Source: DAISIL01 sp036822015 (lineage in GTDB: Bacteria > Bacteroidota > Bacteroidia > Cytophagales > Bernardetiaceae). Taken from it: a DNA stretch of 64,000 nucleotides. Shown here piece by piece: positions 1-8,594 of the stretch. Numbering within the stretch: the first letter of the stretch is position 1; each line of letters opens with the position of its first letter. Position numbers and translations under genes: made by a program. The stretch lies in NCBI GenBank assembly GCA_036822015.1, contig DAISIL010000008.1, positions 1 to 64,000 on the forward strand. The letters are read 5' to 3'. The notes under the pieces were generated by a model. The model saw only the letters and a list, made by a program, of their open reading frames with translations, was not told the origin of the DNA and made no database searches.

Positions 1-2725
1 CCCCTATTGCCCGAACGGTGTAAGTCGTCGTTTGGTTGGGGGTAGCCGTGGGCTGGGAAAGGGTAGGGTTGTTGAGCGACTCGGCGGGAGACCACTGGTA
101 GCTATTCCCCCCCGAGACCTCCAACACAACAGATTGCCCCTGGCATATCGTCGTGTCATTGCTCACCCGTACATCGCTCCCAAAAACGGTGATCCTGCGC
201 TGGATCGTCTGCTCCTGGCAAAGCAAGACGTTTTCGACGCGCAGCGTAACGGTGTATATCCCGGGTTGCTCAAAAACATAGGTGGGTTCTTTCTCCGTGG
301 ACGTAAAGAGGCTATCTCCGAAGACCCAAAAATAGCGGTTGTTATCGCCCGTGCTTTGGTTGTCCATCCTGACCCGAAACGGCGCACAGCCGCCCTGGGT
401 GATGTTGTTGGATTGATCCCGTATCAGAAAATCTGCCGAGAAGGCATCAAAAGCCAGCTTGAAGGCGGCATTGCTACAGTTGGGGCTGTTATTGACCGTC
501 GAAAAGGCATCCGAAGTGGTGGGAAAGTCATTGCCGTTGCAGGCACAAGCGGCGTGATAGATCGTGGCCGTTTCCTTATCAAAGCGGCTCGTGCCGCCGT
601 CCACATGATCGGAGGCACGTAGGGTTTGGGTAGAACCAAAGTACGAACCAAAAAGCAGCCGGTTCAGGTCGCGCTCAATGACCATCAAGTAGAAATCGCT
701 GCCGTCGGTGCTGGCCCGCAAGGCATCCGAGGTGATGGGCATACCTGCTACATTTGATCCGGCAAAGTAACCCACACCCGTCGGCACAATGGCACCACCC
801 CAACCGGTCAAGAAAATGTTTCCGCAAGAATTGACCATAAAGCCCGTCGGGGAGATGTTGGGCGAGCCTTGCCCCGAACCCACGACGGTAGAAAAACGAC
901 TGCGGCTCAAATCGGGGCTTAGGGAATGGATGAACTGCCCGCTGTTGGGGTTGCTGTACACGCCTCGCGAGACGGGATAATTACCAAAGGTTTGCCCAAA
1001 GACATACACGTTGCTCTCCTGGTCCAGATCAAGAAGGTAAGCCTGATCGTTGAGGCGCGTCCCGAGGTAAGTAGCCCCGATAAACGCACCATTGGTGGAG
1101 TAGCGCACCACAAAACCATCGTGGCCGCCGGAGTAGTTGGTCTCGTACGCCTCGGGATGGGTGTTGATGTTGGGGCTAACCGTTCCGCCACAAGCATAGA
1201 CATCGCCGTTGGGGCCGATTTTGAGCGAATATAAGGCATCCGAAAAACTGCCGCCCACTGGCACGGCCCAGAGCAACTGACTAAGGTTAGGCGTAAATTT
1301 AGCTAAAACCCCCACCGATGCCGCCAAACGGACGGGCCGCGAAAAGGGAAAATCCTGGGAGAACGTTACGGAGGCGATGTAGATGTTGTTTTGGGCATCC
1401 ACGACGACCTCGCCTCGGTGTTCGTCGCCATAATTGACCACGAGCGTATTGCGGGCGATCATCAAGCCGTCGTTGCTGGAGCCACCCAAAAAAGTCGCAC
1501 CCAGGAGTTGGTTGCCGCCTGCGTTGAGCTTAACCAGCACCATATCACTGCCATTCCTGAAATCAATGCCATAAATGCCCGGGGTGTTTTCGATGCCGCC
1601 GTTATAGCTGCGGTCGTAGGCATTACCGGGCATGGGAAAGTTACCCGAGTCTGTCATCCCGAAGATAATCAGGTTGTTTTGCCCATCAACGATCATGCTA
1701 TACGGGATGTCGTGGAAGGCGCCACCAATGAACGTCGCGTAAATCAAAGCCGATCCACGGGCGTTGTATTTCAGGATGGCCATATCGGTTACGCCATCAA
1801 AAGCCACATCAAAGGCCCCCGGCGTAACGGGGAAATTGGGGCCAAAGGCCGTTCCCCCTGAATAGAGATTTCCGGCCGCATCGGCGGCAGCCGTACTGCC
1901 CCAGTTATCCGAGAAAGACCCCGAAAAGGTGCTAAAAATCAAGACCGGATCAATGATAAGCGGATACCTGGAGTCGTAGTCGCCTAAGGTAAAGGTGAGC
2001 GTCTGCCCTTGCAGATGAAAACGCGAAGGAACAACAACTTCCTTACCGTCAATGATTTGGTAGCTATACGGTTTTTGCTCGATGACCGTATTGACCGATG
2101 TCTGGACGTGTAGGTTACCTTCCTGATCTAGCCAAAGCGTATCGGCGTGCTGGTAGTGCATCTGGATTTGGTCGGGGTTGGCACCAGCGGCAAGGTGAAA
2201 CTCGTATTTGTAGCGCTTTTTCTGGGCTTGGAGTTGCAGGACAAGGTCGATCTCTGGATAGAGGTCTTTGAAGGTCAATTCGGTGAAGCCCCTTACGTGG
2301 GTGGCCCAGCGGCTGGGGTCATCGCCCAGGAAGAAGTTGTAGTAGGTCTCCGATGGCTGCTGGGCTTCGATGATTGGTGCCTCGTTGCTACCCGGGAAGC
2401 TCACCAAAAAGCTATGGGCATGGATCAGCCCTTTGGGCGATTGGGCTTGGGGGGGTTGCATGATTTTGGTATCCGGGGGGAGTTGGCCGTGTTGGTGTCC
2501 GACGGCTTCACGGTCATAGAAGCTGTACTGGAGCTGGTTTTGATGCACGAAGAGAAATCCACCGGGCAGCTCGGCACGGTAGCGCACCTGGGCATCCCAC
2601 TGCTGTTTGTTTTCCAGAAAAAGCCAGGGGCCGCCCTGGGTGAGTACGGGGTCTTTGGCCAGCGTTACGGATGCCCAGAGCATGGCCAGCAGTCCACAAC
2701 CAAATACAAGATAATTATTTTTCAT
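1..2725 (-). CDS. Secreted SBBP/PKD-repeat surface protein (3' end outside window)
   Basis: This reading frame stays open from an ATG at 2725 to the window edge, giving at least 908 residues, so the C-terminus is missing. It starts with a signal peptide (MKNNYLVFGCGLLAMLWASV, ending in TLA). Residues about 25-200 look like the N-terminal domain found in Bacteroidota SBBP-repeat proteins (ENKQQWDAQVRYRAELPGG). Repeated beta-propeller-like units with motifs such as FLTGWGG and ATFLGG follow. Near residue 830 there is a PKD domain (FWVFGDS, then GIYTVTLRVEN), and then an Ig-like segment (NDTTICQGQSVVLEVSGG). Proteins of this build are large exported surface or gliding-associated proteins, often ending in a T9SS or gliding-motility C-terminal domain; here that end cannot be seen. 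Function beyond surface display or adhesion is not established. Confidence 0.88.
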   Translation of the reverse strand, partial: MKNNYLVFGCGLLAMLWASVTLAKDPVLTQGGPWLFLENKQQWDAQVRYRAELPGGFLFVHQNQLQYSFYDREAVGHQHGQLPPDTKIMQPPQAQSPKGLIHAHSFLVSFPGSNEAPIIEAQQPSETYYNFFLGDDPSRWATHVRGFTELTFKDLYPEIDLVLQLQAQKKRYKYEFHLAAGANPDQIQMHYQHADTLWLDQEGNLHVQTSVNTVIEQKPYSYQIIDGKEVVVPSRFHLQGQTLTFTLGDYDSRYPLIIDPVLIFSTFSGSFSDNWGSTAAADAAGNLYSGGTAFGPNFPVTPGAFDVAFDGVTDMAILKYNARGSALIYATFIGGAFHDIPYSMIVDGQNNLIIFGMTDSGNFPMPGNAYDRSYNGGIENTPGIYGIDFRNGSDMVLVKLNAGGNQLLGATFLGGSSNDGLMIARNTLVVNYGDEHRGEVVVDAQNNIYIASVTFSQDFPFSRPVRLAASVGVLAKFTPNLSQLLWAVPVGGSFSDALYSLKIGPNGDVYACGGTVSPNINTHPEAYETNYSGGHDGFVVRYSTNGAFIGATYLGTRLNDQAYLLDLDQESNVYVFGQTFGNYPVSRGVYSNPNSGQFIHSLSPDLSRSRFSTVVGSGQGSPNISPTGFMVNSCGNIFLTGWGGAIVPTGVGYFAGSNVAGMPITSDALRASTDGSDFYLMVIERDLNRLLFGSYFGSTQTLRASDHVDGGTSRFDKETATIYHAACACNGNDFPTTSDAFSTVNNSPNCSNAAFKLAFDAFSADFLIRDQSNNITQGGCAPFRVRMDNQSTGDNNRYFWVFGDSLFTSTEKEPTYVFEQPGIYTVTLRVENVLLCQEQTIQRRITVFGSDVRVSNDTTICQGQSVVLEVSGGNSYQWSPAESLNNPTLSQPTATPNQTTTYTVRAIG

Positions 2726-2922
2726 CACCTTCAAAGATGCTATTGGAGTTTCAAGATAGGGCTTTTGTTGGAAAAAACCCAAATGTAAGACCGTCTGTGC
2801 AAGTAGAGGGTTGTTTGTTCCCAAAAAAAGCCCTGCGTTTTTGTTTGGCCAAAACAAAGTAGCTGTACGGTACGTAAATTGAGAAGGATTGCTTATCTTG
2901 ACCATCAAAAACCGCTGCTATC

Positions 2923-4119
2923 GTGAGATTATTTGCACCTGATCGAGAAGAAACCTTGTTTGAGCTAGACGAGATGCGTTCGATGAACGGTATTTTCGTG
3001 GGCAAACTCATTACGGGTATGGCCTTCGCCTACAGTATGCTCTGGATGCCGTGGTTTTTGCGTTTTATTTTTGCCTTTATTTCGGTGTCGGTGTTGGTGC
3101 CGTTGGGCAAGGAATACTTCTTCCGCCAGATCAGAGGCCTGCGCATCACAGATGCTTTTCTTGAACTCCGACGCGGACGGACAGGGCGGCGTGTCCAACG
3201 GATTCACTTTAAGGATGTGCGCCGTATCGAACTCATCGAGAAGCAACAGCCGCGCCATCGCAGCCCCGAGCGCGGGCAACGTCGGCGTACGCTCTTCGAT
3301 CAAGAACCTGGGCAGCGCATTTTTCATCCCGAGACCAAATGCCTCATCACCCTCAGTAGCGGCAACACCATAGAAATCGAAGCCGGTTACTTTGAAGAAG
3401 GTGATTTTGAACTTTTTCTCGAAAACTTTGAACGCACCTACGCCAAGGCCATCGGCACCTCGTCCCCACAAAAGCGCCTCAACAAACGCTTTCAGATCAA
3501 TGCCGCCGCCACCAAGACAATGCCGCCGCTCACTGCCGCCGGCCGCCGCTACGAAGAACTCCTCAAAAAAAATCGCAATTACCTCAACAGCGACCTGGCC
3601 CTCAAACGCCAACTCGAAAACGAACGCGAAGAAGCCTACCGTAGCATCTACCAGATCGCCGACGGGCTAGACATGAACCGCAGCCAAGCCAAAGTCTGCT
3701 TTTCCTTCAAAAACAACGACGGCAGCACCGCCTACATCCTCCAAGACAACTACCTCCCCAATCTCGACGAAGAAAACATCATCACGGGGCAGAACCTCAT
3801 CGAAGCCTACCACAAAAACCTAAGCCTGGTAGAAATGCGCATCGCCTATTACAAAAAAATCGAAGCCAAGCTACAAGCCTTTATGTTTCAGGAAAAAACA
3901 CGCGCTAAGCTCAAAGCCCTTGCCCGTAGCCTCCAAAACATCCAAGAACAAAACACCGAGCGCAGTACGGCGCATTCCTCCATGCTCGATGAAAACGACA
4001 TCGACATCGAAAACCGTATCTTGAGCCAACTCGAAGACCTTAGCGATGAGGTGCATGGCCTGGAAGACCTCGAAAAAGCCATCATGCTCAACGAACACAT
4101 TTCTCTTTTCAAAGACTAG
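2923..4119 (+). CDS. Membrane protein with PH-like segment and coiled coil, unknown function
   Basis: This 398-residue protein starts at GTG; no better ATG lies near the frame start. Residues about 28-62 form one or two membrane segments (GMAFAYSMLWMPWFLRFIFA and onwards). Residues about 65-150 are a basic, beta-rich region that resembles a bacterial PH-like domain (GLRITDAFLELRRGRTGRR). The C-terminal half is charged and helical, with probable coiled coil (residues about 205-398). No catalytic motif is recognisable. The stop lies 9 bases before trpB, so the two are likely co-transcribed and this is probably the first gene of the run to 9563. A membrane-anchored scaffold is conceivable, but the function is unknown. 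Confidence 0.75.
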   Translation: MRLFAPDREETLFELDEMRSMNGIFVGKLITGMAFAYSMLWMPWFLRFIFAFISVSVLVPLGKEYFFRQIRGLRITDAFLELRRGRTGRRVQRIHFKDVRRIELIEKQQPRHRSPERGQRRRTLFDQEPGQRIFHPETKCLITLSSGNTIEIEAGYFEEGDFELFLENFERTYAKAIGTSSPQKRLNKRFQINAAATKTMPPLTAAGRRYEELLKKNRNYLNSDLALKRQLENEREEAYRSIYQIADGLDMNRSQAKVCFSFKNNDGSTAYILQDNYLPNLDEENIITGQNLIEAYHKNLSLVEMRIAYYKKIEAKLQAFMFQEKTRAKLKALARSLQNIQEQNTERSTAHSSMLDENDIDIENRILSQLEDLSDEVHGLEDLEKAIMLNEHISLFKD

Positions 4120-4128
4120 CGCAAAGAC

Positions 4129-5334
4129 ATGGTACAGACCGCAGAACAAACCCGTTACGCCGTCAGTGAAAACGGCTATTATGGCAATTTTGGTGGAGCG
4201 TTTATCCCCGAAATGCTTCACCCCAACGTAGAAGAACTCCGCCGGTGTTATCGCCCGATCATGGAAAGTGCTGATTTTCAAGAAGAATTTCAACACTTGC
4301 TCCGCGATTACGTCGGCCGCCCCAGTCCACTTTATTTTGCGGCTCGGCTTTCGGAACGCTACCAAACCCAGATTTTCTTGAAGCGCGAAGACCTCAATCA
4401 CACCGGCGCACACAAGATCAACAATACCATCGGGCAGATTCTGCTCGCCAAACGCCTCCGCAAAAAGCGTATCATCGCCGAAACCGGTGCCGGACAACAC
4501 GGCGTAGCCACGGCCACGGTTTGCGCCTTGATGGGCATCCCCTGCGTAGTCTATATGGGTGCGCTCGACATCAAACGCCAGGCACCCAACGTCGCCCGAA
4601 TGAAGATGCTCGGGGCTACCGTCGTGGCGGCCACCAGCGGCAGCCAGACCCTCAAAGATGCCACCAACGAAGCCATCCGCGATTGGATCAACAACCCCAA
4701 GGACACCCACTACATCATCGGTTCGGTGGTCGGGCCGCATCCTTTTCCGGATATGGTAGCCCGCTTTAATGCCGTCATTAGTCAGGAGATGCGCCAACAG
4801 CTCACCGAAAAAACCGGCAACCCCAACCCTGATGCCATCATCGCCTGTGTAGGCGGAGGAAGCAATGCCGCCGGCGCCTTTTTTCATTACCTCGAAGAGC
4901 CGCAAGTGCGCTTAATTGCCGCCGAGGCTGCCGGAATGGGCATCGACTCGGGACACTCTGCCGCCACCAGTGCGCTCGGCAAGCCGGGCATCATTCACGG
5001 TAGCCGAACGCTCCTGATGCAGGATCAGTTTGGACAAATCCAAGAACCCTATTCGCTTTCAGCAGGACTGGATTACCCAGGCGTAGGGCCACTCCATGCC
5101 CACCTCTTCCAGACCGGACGCGCCGAGTTTGTGAGCATCACCGATGCCGAAGCCTTAGAGGCCACCCGTGAGCTATGCCGTCTGGAAGGCATCATCCCTG
5201 CCCTCGAAACCTCCCATGCCTTTGCTTGCCTGCCCAAACTCGACTTCACGCCCGAGCAGGTCGTGGTCATCAACCTTTCGGGGCGTGGCGACAAAGACCT
5301 CCAAACATACATGGACAACGGACTTGACCAGTAA
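4129..5334 (+). CDS. trpB: Tryptophan synthase beta chain
   Basis: The enzyme condenses indole with L-serine to make L-tryptophan, using pyridoxal phosphate, normally in an alpha2-beta2 complex with TrpA. The 401-residue length is typical. The N-terminal GYYGNFGGAFIPEML, the PLP lysine (K96) in HTGAHKINNTIGQ and the phosphate-binding loop CVGGGSNAAG are all present. The substrate-entry region EDLNHTGAHK is intact. No trpA or other trp gene adjoins it: the neighbours are an unknown membrane protein upstream and a TPR protein 15 bases downstream. The only other trp gene in the window is trpC at about 61 kb on the opposite strand, so the pathway genes are scattered. Identification is firm. Confidence 0.98.
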   Translation: MVQTAEQTRYAVSENGYYGNFGGAFIPEMLHPNVEELRRCYRPIMESADFQEEFQHLLRDYVGRPSPLYFAARLSERYQTQIFLKREDLNHTGAHKINNTIGQILLAKRLRKKRIIAETGAGQHGVATATVCALMGIPCVVYMGALDIKRQAPNVARMKMLGATVVAATSGSQTLKDATNEAIRDWINNPKDTHYIIGSVVGPHPFPDMVARFNAVISQEMRQQLTEKTGNPNPDAIIACVGGGSNAAGAFFHYLEEPQVRLIAAEAAGMGIDSGHSAATSALGKPGIIHGSRTLLMQDQFGQIQEPYSLSAGLDYPGVGPLHAHLFQTGRAEFVSITDAEALEATRELCRLEGIIPALETSHAFACLPKLDFTPEQVVVINLSGRGDKDLQTYMDNGLDQ

Positions 5335-5349
5335 AACAACCCTCCCCAC

Positions 5350-6066
5350 ATGAACGCCATCCAGACCGCCAAAACGCATTTCAATAAAGGCCTCCAGGCT
5401 GCCCAAGACGAAAACTACACCGCTGCCATCGCGCACTTTACGGCAGCCATAGAGACCCTTGAAGGCCAGGCGGTCTTCTTCTACAACCGCGCTCAAGCGC
5501 ACTATAAGCTCCAACAGTTCGATCAAGCCATCCCCGACTACGATCAGGCCATCGCCCTTGACCCAAAGAATGCCGAGTTCTTTGCCGCCCGAGGCATCGC
5601 CCAACACCAACTCCGGCAGCACCAGGAAGCCCTCCAGGATATGGATGCCGCCCTGCGCCTCGAGCCGCAAAACCCCTACCGCTATTCCAGCCGAGCCTTT
5701 ATCAAAGCCCGCGTCGGGATGGTGATGAGTGCCATGGAGGACTACAAAAAAGCCATTGAGCTAGACCCCGAAGATGCCATCGCCTACAACAACCTCGGTA
5801 TGCTCCAGGAGCAACTCGGCTACAAAGGCTTTGAAAAAAACTACGAGAAAGCCGATCATCTCACGGGCGGACGCAGTGCAGAAAAACCCGATCTCAAAAA
5901 GATCGTCGCCGACTATGAAGCCCAAAAAAAGACAAACACCGATCGCCCTCCGGTTCCCGAAACAGGGCTAACTCCCAAAAAATACCTCGACACCTTGCGT
6001 CAAGTCTTGACCTCCCGCCAAACACAAGCGGAGTTTTGGCGTTTCTTGAAGGGAACAACCAAATAA
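5350..6066 (+). CDS. Tetratricopeptide-repeat protein
   Basis: This 238-residue protein is almost entirely helical repeats. At least four TPR units can be read between residues about 5 and 160, with typical endings such as AIPDYDQAIALDPKNAEFF, ALQDMDAALRLEPQNPYRY and AMEDYKKAIELDPEDAIAY. No signal peptide or membrane segment is seen, so it is probably a cytoplasmic protein-protein interaction module. The tail (residues about 165-238) is lysine-rich and has no recognised domain. It starts 15 bases after trpB and lies in the same plus-strand run, so co-transcription is likely, but there is no evidence of a link to tryptophan synthesis. The binding partner is unknown. Confidence 0.88.
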   Translation: MNAIQTAKTHFNKGLQAAQDENYTAAIAHFTAAIETLEGQAVFFYNRAQAHYKLQQFDQAIPDYDQAIALDPKNAEFFAARGIAQHQLRQHQEALQDMDAALRLEPQNPYRYSSRAFIKARVGMVMSAMEDYKKAIELDPEDAIAYNNLGMLQEQLGYKGFEKNYEKADHLTGGRSAEKPDLKKIVADYEAQKKTNTDRPPVPETGLTPKKYLDTLRQVLTSRQTQAEFWRFLKGTTK

Positions 6067-6079
6067 ACTCCGTCTGTTA

Positions 6080-6547
6080 ATGGATCCCGAACACCTCTGG
6101 GCGTACCTAATTGTCTATCTGACCAGTTCGGTGAAGTTCATCTTTGGCCCTGTGGGAGGTTTTTTGGCGGGACTAAACGGCTGGGAAATGTTTTTTTTGA
6201 CCGTCCTGGGGATGATGTCTAGCGTCGTTGTCCTGACTTTTTTTGGTTTGTGGCTGCGGGTGCGTTGGCAGCGTTTCCTGGGTCGTCGCTCGCGTCGGTT
6301 TACGCCCCGCAACCGCAAGTTGGTCTTGACCTGGCGCAAGTACGGACTGATTGGCGTGGCATTCCTAACCCCGGTCTTGTTTAGCCCTGTCGTCGGGACA
6401 ATGATTGCGGTTTCGTTTGGGGAGCGTAAGGAGCGAATTATTTTTCACATGGCCTGGAGTGCTGTATTTTGGGCCGGCGTTTTTTCGTTAAGTTTGCATA
6501 TCTGGGGACAAAGTGTATTGGACATCCTTAACCTTAGCACAGAATGA
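6080..6547 (+). CDS. Small integral membrane protein, putative small multidrug export-like
   Basis: This 155-residue protein has four likely membrane segments, around residues 10-32, 37-58, 93-112 and 123-145. A basic loop sits between the second and third (RVRWQRFLGRRSRRF). The segment KYGLIGVAFLTPVLFSPVVG resembles a conserved motif of small membrane proteins annotated as putative small multidrug export or SNARE-associated-like proteins. That resemblance is from memory and weak. The start lies 13 bases after the TPR gene, and the stop overlaps the next start by 4 bases (ATGA), so it is translationally coupled to the DUF423 gene. Confidence 0.75.
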   Translation: MDPEHLWAYLIVYLTSSVKFIFGPVGGFLAGLNGWEMFFLTVLGMMSSVVVLTFFGLWLRVRWQRFLGRRSRRFTPRNRKLVLTWRKYGLIGVAFLTPVLFSPVVGTMIAVSFGERKERIIFHMAWSAVFWAGVFSLSLHIWGQSVLDILNLSTE

Positions 6548-6936
6548 TAAAAACAAGTAAAGCTGTTTTGGTTGCCGGTGCTATCCTTGCCGGACTTGCC
6601 GTAGGCATCGGTGCTTTTGGAGCGCATGGCTTGCAGGACTTGCTGCGTGAGCATGGCCGGCAGGCGACCTTTGAGACGGGCGTAAAGTTTCAATTTTATC
6701 ACAGCCTAGCCTTGTTGCTGGTGGGTATCCTGATGCACCTGCGCCAGGACAGAGCAGGAGCGATGGTTTGGGCGGCGCGTCTGATCCTGGCCGGCACACT
6801 CATCTTTTCTTTTTCGCTGTACATCTTGTGCCTGACCAATGTAGGCTGGTGGGGAGCCATCACGCCCATTGGCGGAACCTCACTCCTGATCGGCTGGGGC
6901 TTACTTGCCTGGGGCATTCACAAAAGTTCATTTTGA
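6544..6936 (+). CDS. DUF423 family membrane protein
   Basis: This 130-residue protein has four membrane helices. The family hallmarks are visible: an N-terminal AGLAVGIGAFGAHGL, then FETGVKFQFYHSLALLL, and a C-terminal GWWGAITPIGGTSLLIGWG. DUF423 (YgdD-like) proteins are widespread small inner-membrane proteins whose biochemical role is not established. Its start codon overlaps the stop of the preceding membrane gene (ATGA), and the next gene starts 13 bases on, so it belongs to the same run. Confidence 0.92.
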   Translation: MIKTSKAVLVAGAILAGLAVGIGAFGAHGLQDLLREHGRQATFETGVKFQFYHSLALLLVGILMHLRQDRAGAMVWAARLILAGTLIFSFSLYILCLTNVGWWGAITPIGGTSLLIGWGLLAWGIHKSSF

Positions 6937-6949
6937 TACCAACAAAGCC

Positions 6950-7339
6950 ATGAAGCACTGCCTGATGATTTTTATCGCCCTACTGGGGAGCCTGACTACC
7001 CAGATGAGTTTTGGGCAAGTCGTTGAAGATGAATGCCCTTGTGGGGATGCTCTCTGGACAGATCAGCTCTTGGAGGAAACCGATCCCCAACAAGTAGTTT
7101 TGCAGATGGTTTCTATGCTCACCTGTGAGTTGCCTTATAGCCGCGAGGTATCCGAAAACCCGCTTTCACTCTTAATGCCCTTCATGGATACCTCCGAACG
7201 GATGCCCTACGAAGCCTTTTTTTATGGTCTCGAACAAATCGTAAGCCACGGGCGGGAGACAGGATACCTTGACCAAAACTGTGATGAAGCCTTACAAGTA
7301 ACCAGAAAACACTTAGAAAAGCTAACTAACAAAAAATGA
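6950..7339 (+). CDS. Small exported protein of unknown function
   Basis: The ATG at 6950 gives 129 residues and begins with a clear signal peptide (MKHCLMIFIALLGSLTTQMS, then FGQ). An upstream in-frame start at 6905 would bury this signal and is less likely. The mature part contains a DECPCGDALW cysteine pair and further cysteines (about residues 61 and 108), so disulfides or a periplasmic location are plausible. I do not recognise the family. It lies 13 bases after the DUF423 gene and 9 bases before the next small gene. Confidence 0.72.
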   Translation: MKHCLMIFIALLGSLTTQMSFGQVVEDECPCGDALWTDQLLEETDPQQVVLQMVSMLTCELPYSREVSENPLSLLMPFMDTSERMPYEAFFYGLEQIVSHGRETGYLDQNCDEALQVTRKHLEKLTNKK

Positions 7340-7348
7340 AATCTCTCT

Positions 7349-7633
7349 ATGCTTGATCTGACCATTACACATCCCACCCACGGACTGCTTACCTATGAGT
7401 TCGCGCTGACCTTCGTGGATACGTACATCTACGGCTTCATTGACAGCCTTTTTGAGGAACAAAAAAACATCCTTTGGCAAGGCAAATTGAGCGATGTACC
7501 AGAGGATTTTTGGCAAAGTCCTGAACTTGCCCGCTGGAAAAACCAACCAATTACCGAGTGGGCCCAACGCCTGGGAGCAGGGCTGCTCATCAAATACGCC
7601 CCGCAAAACCCGCGTTATCACGCCTGGTCATAA
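7349..7633 (+). CDS. Small hypothetical cytoplasmic protein
   Basis: This 94-residue protein has no signal or membrane segment and is rich in aromatic residues (tryptophan in WQGKL, FWQSPE, RWKNQP, EWAQRL). The spacing of 9 bases from the previous stop and 20 bases to yicC supports a real gene in the operon. I do not recognise a family. The frame is colinear with its neighbours and shows codon use like theirs, which argues against a chance frame. Confidence 0.62.
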   Translation: MLDLTITHPTHGLLTYEFALTFVDTYIYGFIDSLFEEQKNILWQGKLSDVPEDFWQSPELARWKNQPITEWAQRLGAGLLIKYAPQNPRYHAWS

Positions 7634-7653
7634 ACCCTCATCTCCATCCATTT

Positions 7654-8547
7654 ATGCTCGATTCCATGACTGGCTACGGCGAAAGTAGCCTCAAAACTGA
7701 AAATACCGAAGTGCGGGTAACCATCCGTACCATCAACAGTAAAGGGCTGGATATTAGCCTACAAGTACCCGAGCGATTTTTGGGAAGAGAAAGCAGTATT
7801 AAGGCGATCCTAAGCCAAAACCTCAACCGAGGCCGCGTCCAGTGTCAGGTGCGCTTTCGCACCCTAGATGCCCCCGTACAACTCCCCTACGACCCCGAGC
7901 TAGTCAAGTACTATTTCCATGAACTCAAAAAACTAGCCCATACTTTGGGGATCAAGAGCCATGCCCAACTCCTAAACAAAGTACTCGAGATGCCACAGGT
8001 GCGGCAGCTCCCCGACGAAAACACCCCCGACGAAGCCGAAACCGAAGATTGGTATATCCTCAAAGAACAGCTCGAAACGGCCATCTGGCAATGCCTCGCT
8101 TTTCGATCTGCCGAAGGGCTACAACTGGAAGAAAAAATTGCAGAATATTTAAGTAGCATTCAAAAAATAAACACACAGATTCGATCCCTCGAAAAAGAAC
8201 GCCTTCCGCTCATCCGCCAACGCCTCCAACGCCACCTCCAAAACTACCTCGAAGAGCATACCGCCGACCCCATCCGGTTTGAACAAGAGTTGATCTATTA
8301 CAGCGAAAAACTGGACATCACGGAGGAGCAAGACCGCCTCGAAGCCCATTGCAAATATTTTCTCAAAATCATGCGCGCCGATTCCGATGCACCCAAAGGC
8401 AAGCAGCTAGGGTTTTTGGCCCAGGAGATCGGGCGCGAGATCAACACCCTCGGATCAAAAGCCAACTACGCCACCATCCAGCACCTGGTGGTGCAGATGA
8501 AAGAAGAACTAGAAAAAATCAAAGAACAACTCCTTAACATCGTATGA
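7654..8547 (+). CDS. yicC: YicC/YloC family endoribonuclease
   Basis: The ATG at 7654 gives the typical N-terminus MLDSMTGYGESSL and a 297-residue protein; an earlier in-frame start at 7558 would overlap the previous gene and add unrelated residues. The family has an N-terminal YicC domain (residues about 3-155, with VTIRTINSKGLDISLQVPER) and a C-terminal DUF1732 domain ending EIGREINTLGSKANYATIQH, both present. YicC-type proteins have been described as endoribonucleases that affect small RNA and mRNA turnover. In many bacteria gmk follows yicC; here a 2-hydroxyacid dehydrogenase overlaps or closely follows instead. Confidence 0.95.
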   Translation: MLDSMTGYGESSLKTENTEVRVTIRTINSKGLDISLQVPERFLGRESSIKAILSQNLNRGRVQCQVRFRTLDAPVQLPYDPELVKYYFHELKKLAHTLGIKSHAQLLNKVLEMPQVRQLPDENTPDEAETEDWYILKEQLETAIWQCLAFRSAEGLQLEEKIAEYLSSIQKINTQIRSLEKERLPLIRQRLQRHLQNYLEEHTADPIRFEQELIYYSEKLDITEEQDRLEAHCKYFLKIMRADSDAPKGKQLGFLAQEIGREINTLGSKANYATIQHLVVQMKEELEKIKEQLLNIV

Positions 8548-8594
8548 ACAAACAAGTTGCCTATCCGAGCCGTTTTTGGATAAAAAACCAAGCC

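Noticed and set aside
32..2788. Several plus-strand frames (for example 2147-2788 and 1391-1861)
   Set aside because: They lie opposite the minus-strand SBBP/PKD protein, whose motifs continue in one frame across the whole interval.
2826..2880. Palindrome-like GTTTGGCCAAAAC near 2840-2860 as an operator
   Set aside because: The dyad is short and imperfect, and no regulator gene is adjacent.
3871..4905. A 344-codon minus-strand frame over the 3' end of the membrane gene and trpB
   Set aside because: trpB on the plus strand is certain, and the antisense frame has no recognisable motif; codon bias makes long antisense frames here.
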